A stretch of DNA of 64,000 nucleotides, from positions 372,001-436,000 of the forward strand of contig QXJR01000008.1 of NCBI GenBank assembly GCA_020975725.1, read 5' to 3'. This document shows, in pieces, positions 39,913 through 49,122 of this stretch. This stretch comes from Picocystis sp. L7. Its lineage: Eukaryota; Chlorophyta; Picocystophyceae; Picocystales; Picocystaceae. How positions within the stretch are numbered: position 1 is the first letter of the stretch; every line of letters starts with the position of its first letter. Position numbers and translations under genes: made by a program. Under the pieces are notes generated by a model. That model saw only the letters and a program-made list of their open reading frames with translations. It was not told the origin of the DNA and searched no databases.

Positions 39913-40631
39913 ATGGCGAGGAGACGTGCGTGTATCGGAGGAGGAGTGCTGGGAGCCTCGGATGCGAGGGAATGAAGAACAAGCGAGGACAGGGAGAGGA
40001 AGAGAGGCATGGAACCCAACCCACAGACGTGGTCGAGGTGGCGGGAAACTCACAGACACGTTTGGAAGGAAACAAACACATTCCAGGCACGAAAAGCTCC
40101 GATAGATGGATGGAACAGGTGCGCCATTTGCAATGCCTACGAGTAGAGAGGCGAACGATGGAAAGCATAAGTATGTGCATTGACTGACCTGCAGGGTCCA
40201 TCCAGGCCGCGTCGTCAACCACTGCAACCGGCAAAAGGATCAAAGCTGTGACCTCAAAAAGGGACAAAAGATTACTCGAGGAGATTCAGAAGTACTTCAA
40301 CGATTTAGACCACGAAAAACTCGAGGAAGAAACACCGATCAAGATCACCAATCATCCAGCCAAGGCACGGCGGAGCCAGTCCATGACAGTCGTCCCTGAG
40401 TTGGTGCCTCGCGAACTTTCTACCGAGGAACTCCTGGAGATGTATCCCTCCATCGAGCAGCACTACAAAGAGTACAAGAAAATGATTGGACTGTCCCCCA
40501 TGCCTCTGAAGGATTTCACTAGAGCCATGGTAATGAAGCTAAGGGACCACTGCCCATTGGTCCCTCGCGCCCTGCTGTTGGACGATGAAGAGACGAATCG
40601 CGTCACTCACAAACGTCGTGCGCGTAAATAA
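39913..40631 (+). CDS. Small basic protein, unrecognised (2 exons, tentative)
   Basis: Exon 2 (40195-40631) gives a continuous frame through LLEEIQKYFNDLDHEKLEEE, PRELSTEELLEMYPSIEQHY and KDFTRAMVMKLRDHCPL, ending in a basic tail THKRRARK. No ATG opens this frame early. A 13-nt first exon (39913-39925, MARRR) with donor GTGCGT and an acceptor CTGCAG ending 40194 would join in phase to about 149 aa. This model is inferred. I see a helical, lysine-rich, nuclear-looking protein but cannot name the family. A start at the GTG or at an internal ATG are alternatives. Confidence 0.5.
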
Positions 40632-40667
40632 ATGTCGACCGCAAGGGTTCTCGTTTCGTCCAAGTCA

Positions 40668-41003
40668 CTACGTCACGTCCATTGCTTCGTCTTCGACGTC
40701 GAGCTTTTCCTCGATCTTCCGGAGGGCGTCCAGGACGACTTCCACTTTCCGCTGGTACAGCTCGGCCTCTTTAACTGCGAGGTAGCTGTTCCTAACCGAC
40801 GTCTTCTTCTCCTGATGCTTACGCATGGCGAGCCTGAGTCCTGCTTCAATGCGTCCAAGGTCGTCCACGTATTTTTCGGCGAGTTCCTGGAGTGCGCTTT
40901 CGTCGGCCGGTCCCTCCTTCGCCACCTCTTCCAGGACTGCCGCGGCCGTTTCCACCGCCAGCACTACATCCTCCTCCACGTTTCGAAGCTGGGAGACGTC
41001 CAT
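40668..41003 (-). CDS. Helical protein, possibly Mediator subunit 11
   Basis: 111 aa, all-helical: RNVEEDVVLAVETAAAVLEEVAKE, then QELAEKYVDDLGRIEAGLRLAM, a loop NSYLAVKEAELYQRK and a final helix VVLDALRKIEEKLD. The pattern LE-x-VE-...-A-x-VLxEL and F/Yxx-L-x-I-xxxL resembles MED11, which forms the Mediator head with MED17/MED22; I rate this as a suggestion only, because many small coiled coils look alike. Complete frame with ATG at 41003. It converges with the small basic protein gene at 36 bp and is divergent from the PBP gene. MED31 lies 3 kb away but is not evidence of a cluster. Confidence 0.45.
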   Translation of the reverse strand: MDVSQLRNVEEDVVLAVETAAAVLEEVAKEGPADESALQELAEKYVDDLGRIEAGLRLAMRKHQEKKTSVRNSYLAVKEAELYQRKVEVVLDALRKIEEKLDVEDEAMDVT

Positions 41004-41656
41004 GGTCCGCGTCCACTGCGCCGTGCGCGAGTCGGCGTGCCGCTCGCGCTTTCTCCTCGGCCGAGTCGTCTCGATTTTCTTCCCGTTTCGGGTGAAAGGG
41101 AGCTTTCTGTCCTTGTTTTCGTCTTTTGAACCCGGAGAGGCACTCGATCAGACCTGGGTACGACGGATCTCCAGACGAGGAGGTTGGGATGGTTGTGTTC
41201 CACGTGCAGAGAAAGGTTGTGGTGACCACGACTGCTTTGCATCCCTGCGAGTCGAGGTTGCACACGGCCTTGGCGGCTCTTTCGTCCATTCCTGTGCGCG
41301 ATGGGCGTCGCCTTCCAGTCCCTCCCGGAGAGGCTGGATATCCTTCCGACCTCTGCACCAGTTCGTCCTCCCTCCTGGTCGAGCTGGTGTGAATTCAACA
41401 CACGAATGCGTCCACGCACATGTGGATTGCCAATCCTGACGTGGGCAGGTTGGCGTGTCGTGGTCCCCTTCTCGTGTCGGGAAAGCTGGGTGGAGGTGGA
41501 CGTCTTCCCTCACCCGCCCGTCCTCCGATTCCCTTCCCTTTCGATCCTCCTTCTAAAAGCCCATCCTTCCTTTCAAGGTTCCCTTGGGATGGGAAGGACC
41601 CTGGTCGATGGAAAGGAACGAAAGGAGGACGAACTGGACCACATCGACCGACGAAG
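41004..41656. promoter_or_regulatory. Divergent intergenic, PBP1A side
   Basis: 653 bp. The last 130 bases before the PBP start (41537-41656) contain CCTTTCGATCC, TTTCAAGGTTCCC, GGGAAGGACCC and CGAAAGGAGG, the word family seen upstream of other genes. Frames open across 40964-41419 (minus) have no recognisable domain. Confidence 0.4.
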
Positions 41657-43858
41657 ATGGACGCGACCACGCCGCTGGCGGTGCGCGGCGTGGCGCTTCC
41701 TCCGCGTCCAAGACGCATCGCCAGAGCCGCACAGGAAGCACCCAAGGAAAGGAGGACGGGAAACGGACGAGCCAAAAAGGTGGCGGCGACGGCGGCGGCT
41801 GGTGCGCTCCTGGCCATCGCCACCGACGCCTGGCGGTTCGTGCACGGGCTCAAGCCTGGCGCACCGGATCGATGGAACAAGCTGGTCGACAATGCGTCGC
41901 ACGAAGGACCGGGAAAGGATGCGATCGAAGAAGGAGAACCCACGGTCATCTACGACGTGCGTGGACGTGTCGTCGCCACGCTCAGCGGGGAACAAGTGGC
42001 GCTGGGACAGGTCGCCGACGAGGTCTGGCAAGCCGTGGTGTCCTCGGAGGATCGGAACTTCTTCGAACACAGAGGTGTGGACGTCAAAGGTATTGCACGT
42101 GCAGTATTGACGCTTGGAAGGAGTGGAGGGGGATCCACCATCACCCAGCAGCTCGTCAAAAACGCACTCCTGTCCCAGGACAGGTCCATCAGCAGAAAGG
42201 CAGTTGAAATGGCCATGTCCCTGGTGCTAGAAACCAAACTCTCCAAACCAAACCTATTGGAGCACTATCTGAACAACGTTTACTGGGGACACGGCGTCTA
42301 TGGGATCGCATCTGCTGCTGCCGCTTACTTTAGGAAGAAACCCAGCGAGCTGAAGTTGGAAGAAGCATCCCTCCTTGCATCACTGCTCCCTGGACCCGAG
42401 TGGCTTTCGCCTTACAACAATCCGCAAGGCGCACTCCGTGCAAGGGCAGAGGTGTTGCGAAGAATGGCCATGGCGGGATACATTGAAGACAAAGTGGCAG
42501 AGGAGATTGCATCCTCTCCCCTGCCTGGGACTCTTGCACTTGCCCCCACGATTCAGGGCAGTTGGACTTCTTCAGGGGGGAGCGCGGCACCGTACCGCGC
42601 TCCTTTCTTTGTCAGCGAGGTACTGTTCCAACTGCAAGAGTTGCTTGGGCCAAATGCCATGTACCGCAAGGGCGGCCTACAAATTCATACGACGCTCGAT
42701 CTTGGGCTGCAGGAGAGAGCTGAGGAATTGGTCAAAGAGGATGGTGAAACCTTGCTCCACAACGAGGACAAGGGTGAGGCCGCTCTTGTTGCAATGGAAC
42801 CGGGGACGGGTGCGGTGCGGGTTCTGGTTGGGGGCAGGAACTATGCCTCAGCCCCGTACAACAGGGCGGTGCTAGCCAGGAGGTCTCCGGGCAGCGCTTT
42901 CAAGCCCTTTGTGTTCTTAGCTGCCCTAGCCAGCGGGAAAGTTACCCCCTCTACGGAAGTCGAAGACGAAGAGGTCATCTTTCACAGAGAAGCACGTGGC
43001 TGGAAGCGTGTGGCTGAAGAGGCGAAGCTCAGGAAGAAGCGGCGGCAGATGAGGGCCAAAGACAGTGCCAAGCGCCGTGCCGAGCGAGCCAAAAAACGAG
43101 CAGCTGCATTGGCAAAGGGTGAAATTCTGGATTTGCCGGACTCAGAGAGTGAAGATGATTCTGACAGTGAGGATGAAGAGTACAACTATCGCCCGCAGAA
43201 TTACAGCCGCAAGTACAAGGGCACAGTGAGCCTTCGAGATTGCCTAGCAGATTCACTTAATATTCCCACAGTGAAGCTGTGCGGCATGATCGGCATTGAC
43301 AAAGTCATCGAAATGGCTAAAAAGTTGGGTGTAAAGTCCCCACTCCCGCACAACCTCTCCTTGGCACTGGGTGCGTGTGAGGTCACACCGCTTGAAATCA
43401 CCACTGCATACAACACGATTGCAGCAAAAGGTATCTTTGCACGTCCCCATCTGATCACATTGGTCAAGGAGCATACGGGTACGGTACTGTACAAGTTCAA
43501 GCCCATGCGAAAGCTCGCTGTTCAGGAGAGTGCGTGTTTGGATCTCCATCGGATGCTAAGGGCGGCGGTCACGAAAGGGACTGGTCGATCAGCTGCCTTG
43601 GGATGGCAGGAGACGGCTGCAGCCGGGAAGACTGGCACAAGCGATGATTATCGGGATGCATGGTTTGCGGGGTATACGCCGAACTTGACTTGTGTGGTTT
43701 GGGTGGGTCGTGACAACAGCACCAGTTTACCTGGCACGGGTGCGACCCTTGCTGCGCCTCTCTGGGCTCGGTTCATGCGTGCAGCACAAGGTTCGGGCAT
43801 TAAAGCCGAGAAGGGCACCAAACGCCGTAAGGTGGCGAAATGGAGGGAGATGCCATGA
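41657..43858 (+). CDS. Class A penicillin-binding protein (PBP1A-like), bifunctional
   Basis: About 733 aa. After a basic leader (MDATTPLAVRGVALPPRPRR) and one membrane anchor (about 42-62) comes the GT51 glycosyltransferase: EDRNFFEHRGVD with catalytic Glu131, GGGSTITQQLVKN, and KLSKPNLLEHYLNNVYWGHG. The transpeptidase follows with SxxK (SAFK, Ser413), SxN (SLN, 533-535) and KTGT (658-661). Such enzymes polymerise and crosslink peptidoglycan; in algae and mosses they act on the plastid wall. A charged insertion of about 60 residues (about 448-508; 42998-43180), first Lys/Arg-rich then Asp/Glu/Ser-rich, interrupts the transpeptidase between SxxK and SxN. All catalytic residues are present. 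The upstream frame to 41420 is ignored. Confidence 0.93.
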   Translation: MDATTPLAVRGVALPPRPRRIARAAQEAPKERRTGNGRAKKVAATAAAGALLAIATDAWRFVHGLKPGAPDRWNKLVDNASHEGPGKDAIEEGEPTVIYDVRGRVVATLSGEQVALGQVADEVWQAVVSSEDRNFFEHRGVDVKGIARAVLTLGRSGGGSTITQQLVKNALLSQDRSISRKAVEMAMSLVLETKLSKPNLLEHYLNNVYWGHGVYGIASAAAAYFRKKPSELKLEEASLLASLLPGPEWLSPYNNPQGALRARAEVLRRMAMAGYIEDKVAEEIASSPLPGTLALAPTIQGSWTSSGGSAAPYRAPFFVSEVLFQLQELLGPNAMYRKGGLQIHTTLDLGLQERAEELVKEDGETLLHNEDKGEAALVAMEPGTGAVRVLVGGRNYASAPYNRAVLARRSPGSAFKPFVFLAALASGKVTPSTEVEDEEVIFHREARGWKRVAEEAKLRKKRRQMRAKDSAKRRAERAKKRAAALAKGEILDLPDSESEDDSDSEDEEYNYRPQNYSRKYKGTVSLRDCLADSLNIPTVKLCGMIGIDKVIEMAKKLGVKSPLPHNLSLALGACEVTPLEITTAYNTIAAKGIFARPHLITLVKEHTGTVLYKFKPMRKLAVQESACLDLHRMLRAAVTKGTGRSAALGWQETAAAGKTGTSDDYRDAWFAGYTPNLTCVVWVGRDNSTSLPGTGATLAAPLWARFMRAAQGSGIKAEKGTKRRKVAKWREMP

Positions 43859-43969
43859 TCGACGACCGTCTTCCTCCCCCCCTCACCAGTCCATGGCCCA
43901 TCTTGAAATAAAAACTGGACTGGAATTCTTTGATCCGGAGCGATTGTGTCCCCTTCGACCTTGGCTTGC

Positions 43970-44668
43970 ATGCGTGCGCTCGTGCACGAGTACACATCCA
44001 GTTCAAGCGAAGTCGAGGAAGAACCGGCGCCGCTACCACACGCCGCCTCTTGGTTCCAGGAAGGAGTTGGTGCGCCGGATCCACACGAAGGTCGCATCCG
44101 GAGCTTCCCGCACGAGGAAGGCGCGTTCGCAACGCACGTGTATGTTCAGGTGTCGGCTGGTGTCGGTCTCGTGCAGAAGGTCCAAAGCGCGCGGCTGCAG
44201 CTCCTTCGATCCTTCCCACACCTGCACGAGATTGAGGAGTGGCATGTGAGCTGCTCGCGCACGGTCGCCGTCCGTGCGCCGCAAATCGAGTCTTTGCGAC
44301 GCAGCTTGTCGCACGCGTTGCGTCGCACTCGCACCATCGCCTACGGTTTTGGGCGCTGGAACGTGTTCGTCAATGACGAGAAGACACGCACTTTCGTGGC
44401 CATGGAAGTCGGCATCGGTGCGACTTCCTTCCTCGGTGTCATTCGTGCGGTGGATGCGTCCTTCGTGCGACACGGTTTGGAACCATATTACGTGGATCCT
44501 GTGCCGCACGTGTCTCTGTTCTGGTGCTTGGGAGACGTGTCCGAGACGTTGAGACCTATCGTGGATGCTTTGCCTCGCTTGGATGGCGGCGAAGGCGCTT
44601 CGCATGTGGCAGACGCGGTGTTGTGCAAGGTCGGAAACCGACGCTTCGAGGTCGCTCTGCGTGCTTGA
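43970..44668 (+). CDS. USB1: U6 snRNA phosphodiesterase USB1
   Basis: 2H-phosphoesterase of about 232 aa that trims the U6 snRNA 3' end in the nucleus. Both HxS tetrapeptides are present in the right context: WHVSCSRTVAV (His-Val-Ser) and VPHVSLFWCLGD (family HVSLAWCLGD). Between them is the usual RTIAYGFGRWNVFVNDEKTRTFVAMEV block. The frame opens with GTG at 43946; the first ATG at 43970 (MRALVHEYTSSSS) is chosen. The acidic N-terminal linker is not conserved. Divergence of the C-terminal end is small. The gene begins 111 bp after the PBP stop, same strand. Confidence 0.88.
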   Translation: MRALVHEYTSSSSEVEEEPAPLPHAASWFQEGVGAPDPHEGRIRSFPHEEGAFATHVYVQVSAGVGLVQKVQSARLQLLRSFPHLHEIEEWHVSCSRTVAVRAPQIESLRRSLSHALRRTRTIAYGFGRWNVFVNDEKTRTFVAMEVGIGATSFLGVIRAVDASFVRHGLEPYYVDPVPHVSLFWCLGDVSETLRPIVDALPRLDGGEGASHVADAVLCKVGNRRFEVALRA

Positions 44669-45416
44669 TCCCGACAGGTCGGCAAACGCACCAGCCGGCC
44701 CCTTTTGCTTCGCCACATCGGTCCGTGGTTCCGAGTGGACAGCTCGAATTCGCACCGTACGGTTGCGGAAGATGCATGGGACGCGTTTCGCGCACCAATT
44801 CGTGCCTTGGCGCTGCGTCTCGGTTGCGGAACCTCGCCGTTCGACGCGAGGTGGGAGCCTCACGCCTCTGTTTCGCGTCGAATTTTCCACCTCGCCGATG
44901 TCATCTACGTCTTCCACGTGCGTTTTCGTCCTACTCCCTTCCTTTCCCCACCAAGCGGGGGCTGGAACGTCGCGTGTGCGTGCGGCATGGCGTCCATGCA
45001 CGTCCAAGGAAACCGACGCCAGGCCCTCGAGTTAACTCGTTCGAGTTTACCCAGGGATCGCCCCCCTTCCCACTTTCCCCCATCCCCCCGAGACGTGTCG
45101 ACCGTCCCCACGAGGGAGTTTATTCTCGAAGGTGGTGCGGTGGTGTCGCGCTCCCGAGGCGATGGTCGTCGATCCTTCGCGTGCGCTTCGACGCGCGCGC
45201 GTCGCAGGAGACCTTCCCAAGGCGTGGAGAATCCCGGAACACGCCGTGCTTCGCGAGCTTGCGCCCTGCGTCCTTCCATCGGATGGCTTGCCGTCCCGAT
45301 GGCGAGGACGGATCCACACCGAAAGGGTGGAAAGGGAACTTCTTCGGTCGAACCGGAACCCCTTCCTTTCAGGACCTGGGTTCGATCCGAAATAGAAAGG
45401 AGACGAAAGGGAACGA
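44669..45416. other. Intergenic, 0.75 kb
   Basis: Between USB1 and Rtf2, both plus strand. The first half (44705-45035) holds an out-of-register open frame with AFRAPIRALALRLG, probably chance. The last 115 bases carry CCGAAAGGG, TCGGTCGAACCGGAACC, GGGTTCGATCCG and GAAAGGAGACGAAAGGG words, the recurrent upstream signature. An in-frame stop shortly before 45417 supports that ATG as start of Rtf2. No ubiquitin-like exon could be found here. Confidence 0.4.
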
Positions 45417-46094
45417 ATGCCTGCCGACGCGATGGACGTGGTGCTTCGCCTGCGAGGCGGAGGCGGAGATGGCGGATGCACAGGAACGGAGAGCAGGGAC
45501 GCCTTGCTGAGGATGAGAGCGGGAGACAAACCACAAAAAGCGGACCGGAAGGCGCTCGAACGGGCCCGATGGACGCGTTGTGCGCTTGGTGGGGATCGCC
45601 TCGCCGTGCCCATCGTGTGCGACGGCATCGGAACGCTGTACAACAAGACTGCGGTGCTCGAAGCCCTTGTGAAAAAGAGCGTTCCTACGAGCATGAAGCA
45701 CGTCCGAAACATCAAGGATGTGATGGAACTCAAATTGACGCCCAAACCGAAGGAAAGGACGATGGGAGGAGAGGACGAAGATGGAAGAGGGCTAAACTTT
45801 CAATGTCCAGTGACAGGCTTGGATTTCAACGGAACGTTCAAATTCTACGCAATATCGCCCAACGGGTACGTGGTGAGTGAAAAAGCGATCAAGGAATTCC
45901 CCGATGCCGTGAACGATCTCGCCGGAGGAGACGTCCGGGACGATGAACTGGTTCCCATCAACCCACCAGAAGAGGAAGCAACAGAGAGAAGGTTGACATT
46001 ACTCGAGAAGCAAGCCGAGCAAGAAGCAAGGAAGAAAACGAAGAAGAAAAGGAAAAGAACGGGTGAATTCAAAGCAGTTGCAACTGGAGCATAG
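45417..46094 (+). CDS. Replication termination factor 2 (Rtf2) family protein
   Basis: 225 aa. Matches Rtf2 along its length: RWTRCALGGDRLAVPIVCDGIGTLYNKTAVLEAL, HVRNIKDVMELKLTPKP, the FQCPVTGLDFNGTFKFYAI segment with SEKAIKEF, and a basic tail KKTKKKRKRTGEF. Rtf2 proteins act at stalled replication forks and in splicing. Most zinc-binding Cys residues of the second finger are gone (one CPVTGL Cys remains). The N-terminus is odd: MDVVLRLRGGGGDGG from Met6, where VLRLRGG equals the tail of ubiquitin and GGDGG resembles the start of animal Rtf2. No upstream ubiquitin-like exon was found. Confidence 0.85.
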   Translation: MPADAMDVVLRLRGGGGDGGCTGTESRDALLRMRAGDKPQKADRKALERARWTRCALGGDRLAVPIVCDGIGTLYNKTAVLEALVKKSVPTSMKHVRNIKDVMELKLTPKPKERTMGGEDEDGRGLNFQCPVTGLDFNGTFKFYAISPNGYVVSEKAIKEFPDAVNDLAGGDVRDDELVPINPPEEEATERRLTLLEKQAEQEARKKTKKKRKRTGEFKAVATGA

Positions 46095-46283
46095 TCATGA
46101 ACCTGCACCTTCGGAGATGTGTGAAGGACGGTCAGCAAAGACAGTTAAAAGATCCCTGTGCTGATCGCATACACACGTAGCACGCAACGCTCTGGCGAAA
46201 AGGAACAGCTGTGGTGATGTCTTCCGACATGTTGCGTAATGCTGGTACTATACTTCCTTTACAAAAACTCAGAAGGGGAAGAC

Positions 46284-48323
46284 TTAGGCAACCATGGCAG
46301 GGCCGAGCGTTTTGTCCACTTCGCCTTCTTTGCACACAGGTTTGGTCTTGACCTTGAGCCACTCAAGTGCGGCACCACTGCACCTGGGGGAAACCAACTC
46401 CCATACTTTGGCGTGGTAGTCGTTCAGCCACTTTACCTCGCCCGTTGTCAAGAGATTCAGGTCCAACAACTTTACCTCGATTGGGACAAGTGTAAGCTGC
46501 TCGAAACCCAGGTAGGCAACTCCTCCAAAGCGGGTGGAGGTGTTGGCCTCCTTCACAAGCACCAGATTCTCTATCCGAATGCCGAATGCACCATCCTCGT
46601 AGTATCCCGGTTCGTTGCTAAGGATCATATTGGCTACAATCCCTGTTTGATTGCCATACCTAGGACTTATACCTTGGGGTCCCTCGTGGACGTTCAATGC
46701 TGCACCCACCCCGTGGCCTGTTCCATGTCTGTAGTCAAGGCCTGCTTGCCACAAAGCTTTTCGTGCATAACCATCCAGTACAAAGCCTGGCGTCCCCTCG
46801 GGGAACGTAGCAGTGTCCAGCCCAATGTGCCCCTGCAAGACTCTTGTGTAGCATTCTTTTTGGTAATCTGATGGCTGTCCAAAGTGAAAGGTCCTGGTGA
46901 TGTCCGTGGTTCCACAATCGTACTGGGCGCCACAATCCAGCAACAGCATCCCTTTGGGGTCGAGCATCTTGCACTTTCCAAACTCGGGTTTGTAATGGAT
47001 GATAGCTCCGTTGGAGTTTGCACCCACAATAGCCGAAAAGGATTCGTCCAAGTACCCAACCTGCTTCGAACGGGTTTCGATCAACTTCTGAGCCACAAAG
47101 GCTTCCTCAAGTGACTCGCCACTCAATACGGAGGATTCCAACCAGGCGTAGAACTCTGCCAGTGCGGCTGCATCTCGAAGATGAGCTTCCCTCATTCCCT
47201 CAATCTCAGCAGGGTTTTTGACTGCCTTGGCCATAGCAATAGGAGAAGCTGCTTCTAGCACTGCAGACTCCAACGATAGAGCTGGTACTTCAGTGTCAGT
47301 GCCGGATTTCCTCTTCTTGGATTGCGATTTTTTTCTCTTCTGGGCAGAGATGGTATCCTTCACAGCATCCTGCACACCGTCGTATAGAGCCAGATTGGCC
47401 TTTGCGGGATCCAGCCAAATCTTGCAACCATTCCTCGCCAGATCTTGGACATCGACCAGGACATCTTCGTAATTCTTGACTTCCACATTTGCTTCCTGGA
47501 GATGTTTTCCAGCGGCTTCAGTTATCTTCTTCTGATCCACGTAGATTGTGCAGCTTTGCTGGGTAACCACAACGTAGCTCAACGTGACTGGGCAGTGGAG
47601 GATGTCTCCACCGCGGATGTTCAGCAGCCAAGCGACTTCGTCTAGTGGCGTGACAACGATGGCATCTGCCTTCTTCTCCTCCAATTGTTTCCTCAGTTCC
47701 ATCAGTTTTTCCTCCACTCGCTTTCCGGCCAGTTCGACCGGATGCACACGGACAGGTGTGTCCGGCATGGGCGGTCGTTGATCCTTCCACACCGTGTCCA
47801 CGAGGTTCCCCCCGAAGGTGGGTGCCAGCTGGACGCCCGTTTCCTCGAGTTGAGTGCGCATGTTCCTTGCACCTTCTACGGTATGTATCCAAGGATCGAT
47901 TCCGACCTTTTCTCCTTTGGAAAGGTTCGTGGCGAGCCATGTGCCTACGTCTGGCGAACCTGGGAGTCCTGCCCGTACCAGCGTCCAGCTGCTGGGCAGT
48001 TCTCTTTCGGCTTGGAGGAAGTACCTCCCGTCGGTCCAGAGCGCAGCTTCGTTCTTGGTCACCACGGCAGTACCTGCGGATCCGGTGAATCCGCTGATGA
48101 AGGCACGCCTCGCCATGCAATCCGGCGCATATTCGCTCATGTGCGGATCTTCCGTCGGCACCACGTAGGCGTCGACCTTGGCTTCGTCCATGGCCGCCCT
48201 CAGGGCTTCCAGCTTGGCCTGTGGGTCCATGGCAGCGGCTGCTGCGACCGATCGGGCCACAGCACGCGGTTTCGCGACGCGTGCGTGCGGCGCTCGGAGG
48301 TGCAGTCCCACGCGTGCGGCCAT
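46284..48323 (-). CDS. Xaa-Pro aminopeptidase P (M24B), organelle-targeted
   Basis: About 679 aa, cleaving N-terminal residues before Pro. A leader MAARVGLHLRAPHARVAKPR precedes the first creatinase-type domain (AYVVPTEDPHMSEY, RRAFISGFTGSAGTAVV). The C-terminal pita-bread domain has all dinuclear metal ligands: Asp in LLLDCGAQYDCGTTDITRTF, His in GTGHGVGAALNVHEG, Glu in ILSNEPGYY and IRIENLVLV. A Lys/Arg-rich stretch (AQKRKKSQSKKRKSG) interrupts the middle domain and may be a surface insertion. Plant plastid APP2 has the same layout. Start taken at 48323, since upstream frame is UTR-like with the usual GGTTCGAAACCG promoter words at 48341-48430. Convergent with Rtf2. Confidence 0.9.
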   Translation of the reverse strand: MAARVGLHLRAPHARVAKPRAVARSVAAAAAMDPQAKLEALRAAMDEAKVDAYVVPTEDPHMSEYAPDCMARRAFISGFTGSAGTAVVTKNEAALWTDGRYFLQAERELPSSWTLVRAGLPGSPDVGTWLATNLSKGEKVGIDPWIHTVEGARNMRTQLEETGVQLAPTFGGNLVDTVWKDQRPPMPDTPVRVHPVELAGKRVEEKLMELRKQLEEKKADAIVVTPLDEVAWLLNIRGGDILHCPVTLSYVVVTQQSCTIYVDQKKITEAAGKHLQEANVEVKNYEDVLVDVQDLARNGCKIWLDPAKANLALYDGVQDAVKDTISAQKRKKSQSKKRKSGTDTEVPALSLESAVLEAASPIAMAKAVKNPAEIEGMREAHLRDAAALAEFYAWLESSVLSGESLEEAFVAQKLIETRSKQVGYLDESFSAIVGANSNGAIIHYKPEFGKCKMLDPKGMLLLDCGAQYDCGTTDITRTFHFGQPSDYQKECYTRVLQGHIGLDTATFPEGTPGFVLDGYARKALWQAGLDYRHGTGHGVGAALNVHEGPQGISPRYGNQTGIVANMILSNEPGYYEDGAFGIRIENLVLVKEANTSTRFGGVAYLGFEQLTLVPIEVKLLDLNLLTTGEVKWLNDYHAKVWELVSPRCSGAALEWLKVKTKPVCKEGEVDKTLGPAMVA

Positions 48324-48510
48324 CAACCTCGCCACCACCGTTTGTGGCCATCGAACCCGGTTCCCCGGTTTCCTTCGGGTTCCACCACGTCCCCTTCCCG
48401 GTTCGAAACCGATCCTGGGAAAGGGTACGGTTTCGGTTGAAAACACGACGTTCGTAAGGGAAACGAAGAAGGGTGGGGGACAGAGAATCAAATGGACCCA
48501 AGAGGGGATT

Positions 48511-49122
48511 TCAAGGCTGTGGTGAAGGTTCTTCTGGAGCATGGATCAGCAACACCACGGTGTGTGCCGCAACACTGCGATTCTCACCGAGGCTGTCCAC
48601 CTTCTCGTGCGTCTTGGCCTTGACGTTCACCGCCTCCGGTGCACACTCCAACAGCTCGCACAGGTTTCGCTTGACCTGCTCCTTCACCGGACTGAACTTG
48701 GGCCGTTGCAGTATGATCGTACAATCGATGTTCCCCACGCGATATCCCATGTCCTTCATCCGACGCACCGCCTCCCGCATGAACACGTCCGAAGAGGCGC
48801 CCTTCCATTGCGGATCGTTGTCGGGAAACAGCTGTCCGATGTCCGGCAGGCCCAAGGCACCCAGGATGGAATCCACCACGCAATGCAGCAGCACGTCGCC
48901 GTCCGAATGCGCCGCACAACCGCGGTCGTGTTCCAACTTCACACCGCCGATGATGAACGGGAGTCCTGGTTCCAAACGATGGAGGTCGAAGCCGTGTCCG
49001 ACGCGGAAGGGGAGCGCCGGTAAAGCCTGTGCGCCGGCCTTGACCTCCACCATGCTCCTGTTGGCCCTCTTGCGTCCCCCGTGCACGCGTGGAGCGACAC
49101 GCAGGTGCGCCAGAGTCGCCAT
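48511..49122 (-). CDS. ispF: 2-C-methyl-D-erythritol 2,4-cyclodiphosphate synthase
   Basis: About 203 aa, making the cyclic diphosphate of the plastid MEP (isoprenoid) pathway. Zinc ligands are visible in VGHGFDLHRLEPG (Asp and His) and AHSDGDVLLH (His). The closing THEKVDSLGENRSVAAHTVVLLI block is the plant form. The leader MATLAHLRVAPRVHGGRKR is basic, as expected for plastid import. A second in-frame ATG at 49152 (MTETVDRKQ) is possible but places acidic residues in the leader. Its stop lies 188 bp upstream of the aminopeptidase P start on the same strand, and it is divergent from the glutamate-cysteine ligase gene. Confidence 0.92.
   Translation of the reverse strand: MATLAHLRVAPRVHGGRKRANRSMVEVKAGAQALPALPFRVGHGFDLHRLEPGLPFIIGGVKLEHDRGCAAHSDGDVLLHCVVDSILGALGLPDIGQLFPDNDPQWKGASSDVFMREAVRRMKDMGYRVGNIDCTIILQRPKFSPVKEQVKRNLCELLECAPEAVNVKAKTHEKVDSLGENRSVAAHTVVLLIHAPEEPSPQP

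Noticed and set aside
41657-43858. Bacterial contamination as source of the PBP gene
   Set aside because: Flanked on both sides by eukaryotic genes, preceded by the same upstream words, and carries a non-bacterial charged insertion.
44033-45007. 324-codon minus-strand ORF
   Set aside because: Mostly antisense to USB1, which has both catalytic HxS motifs.
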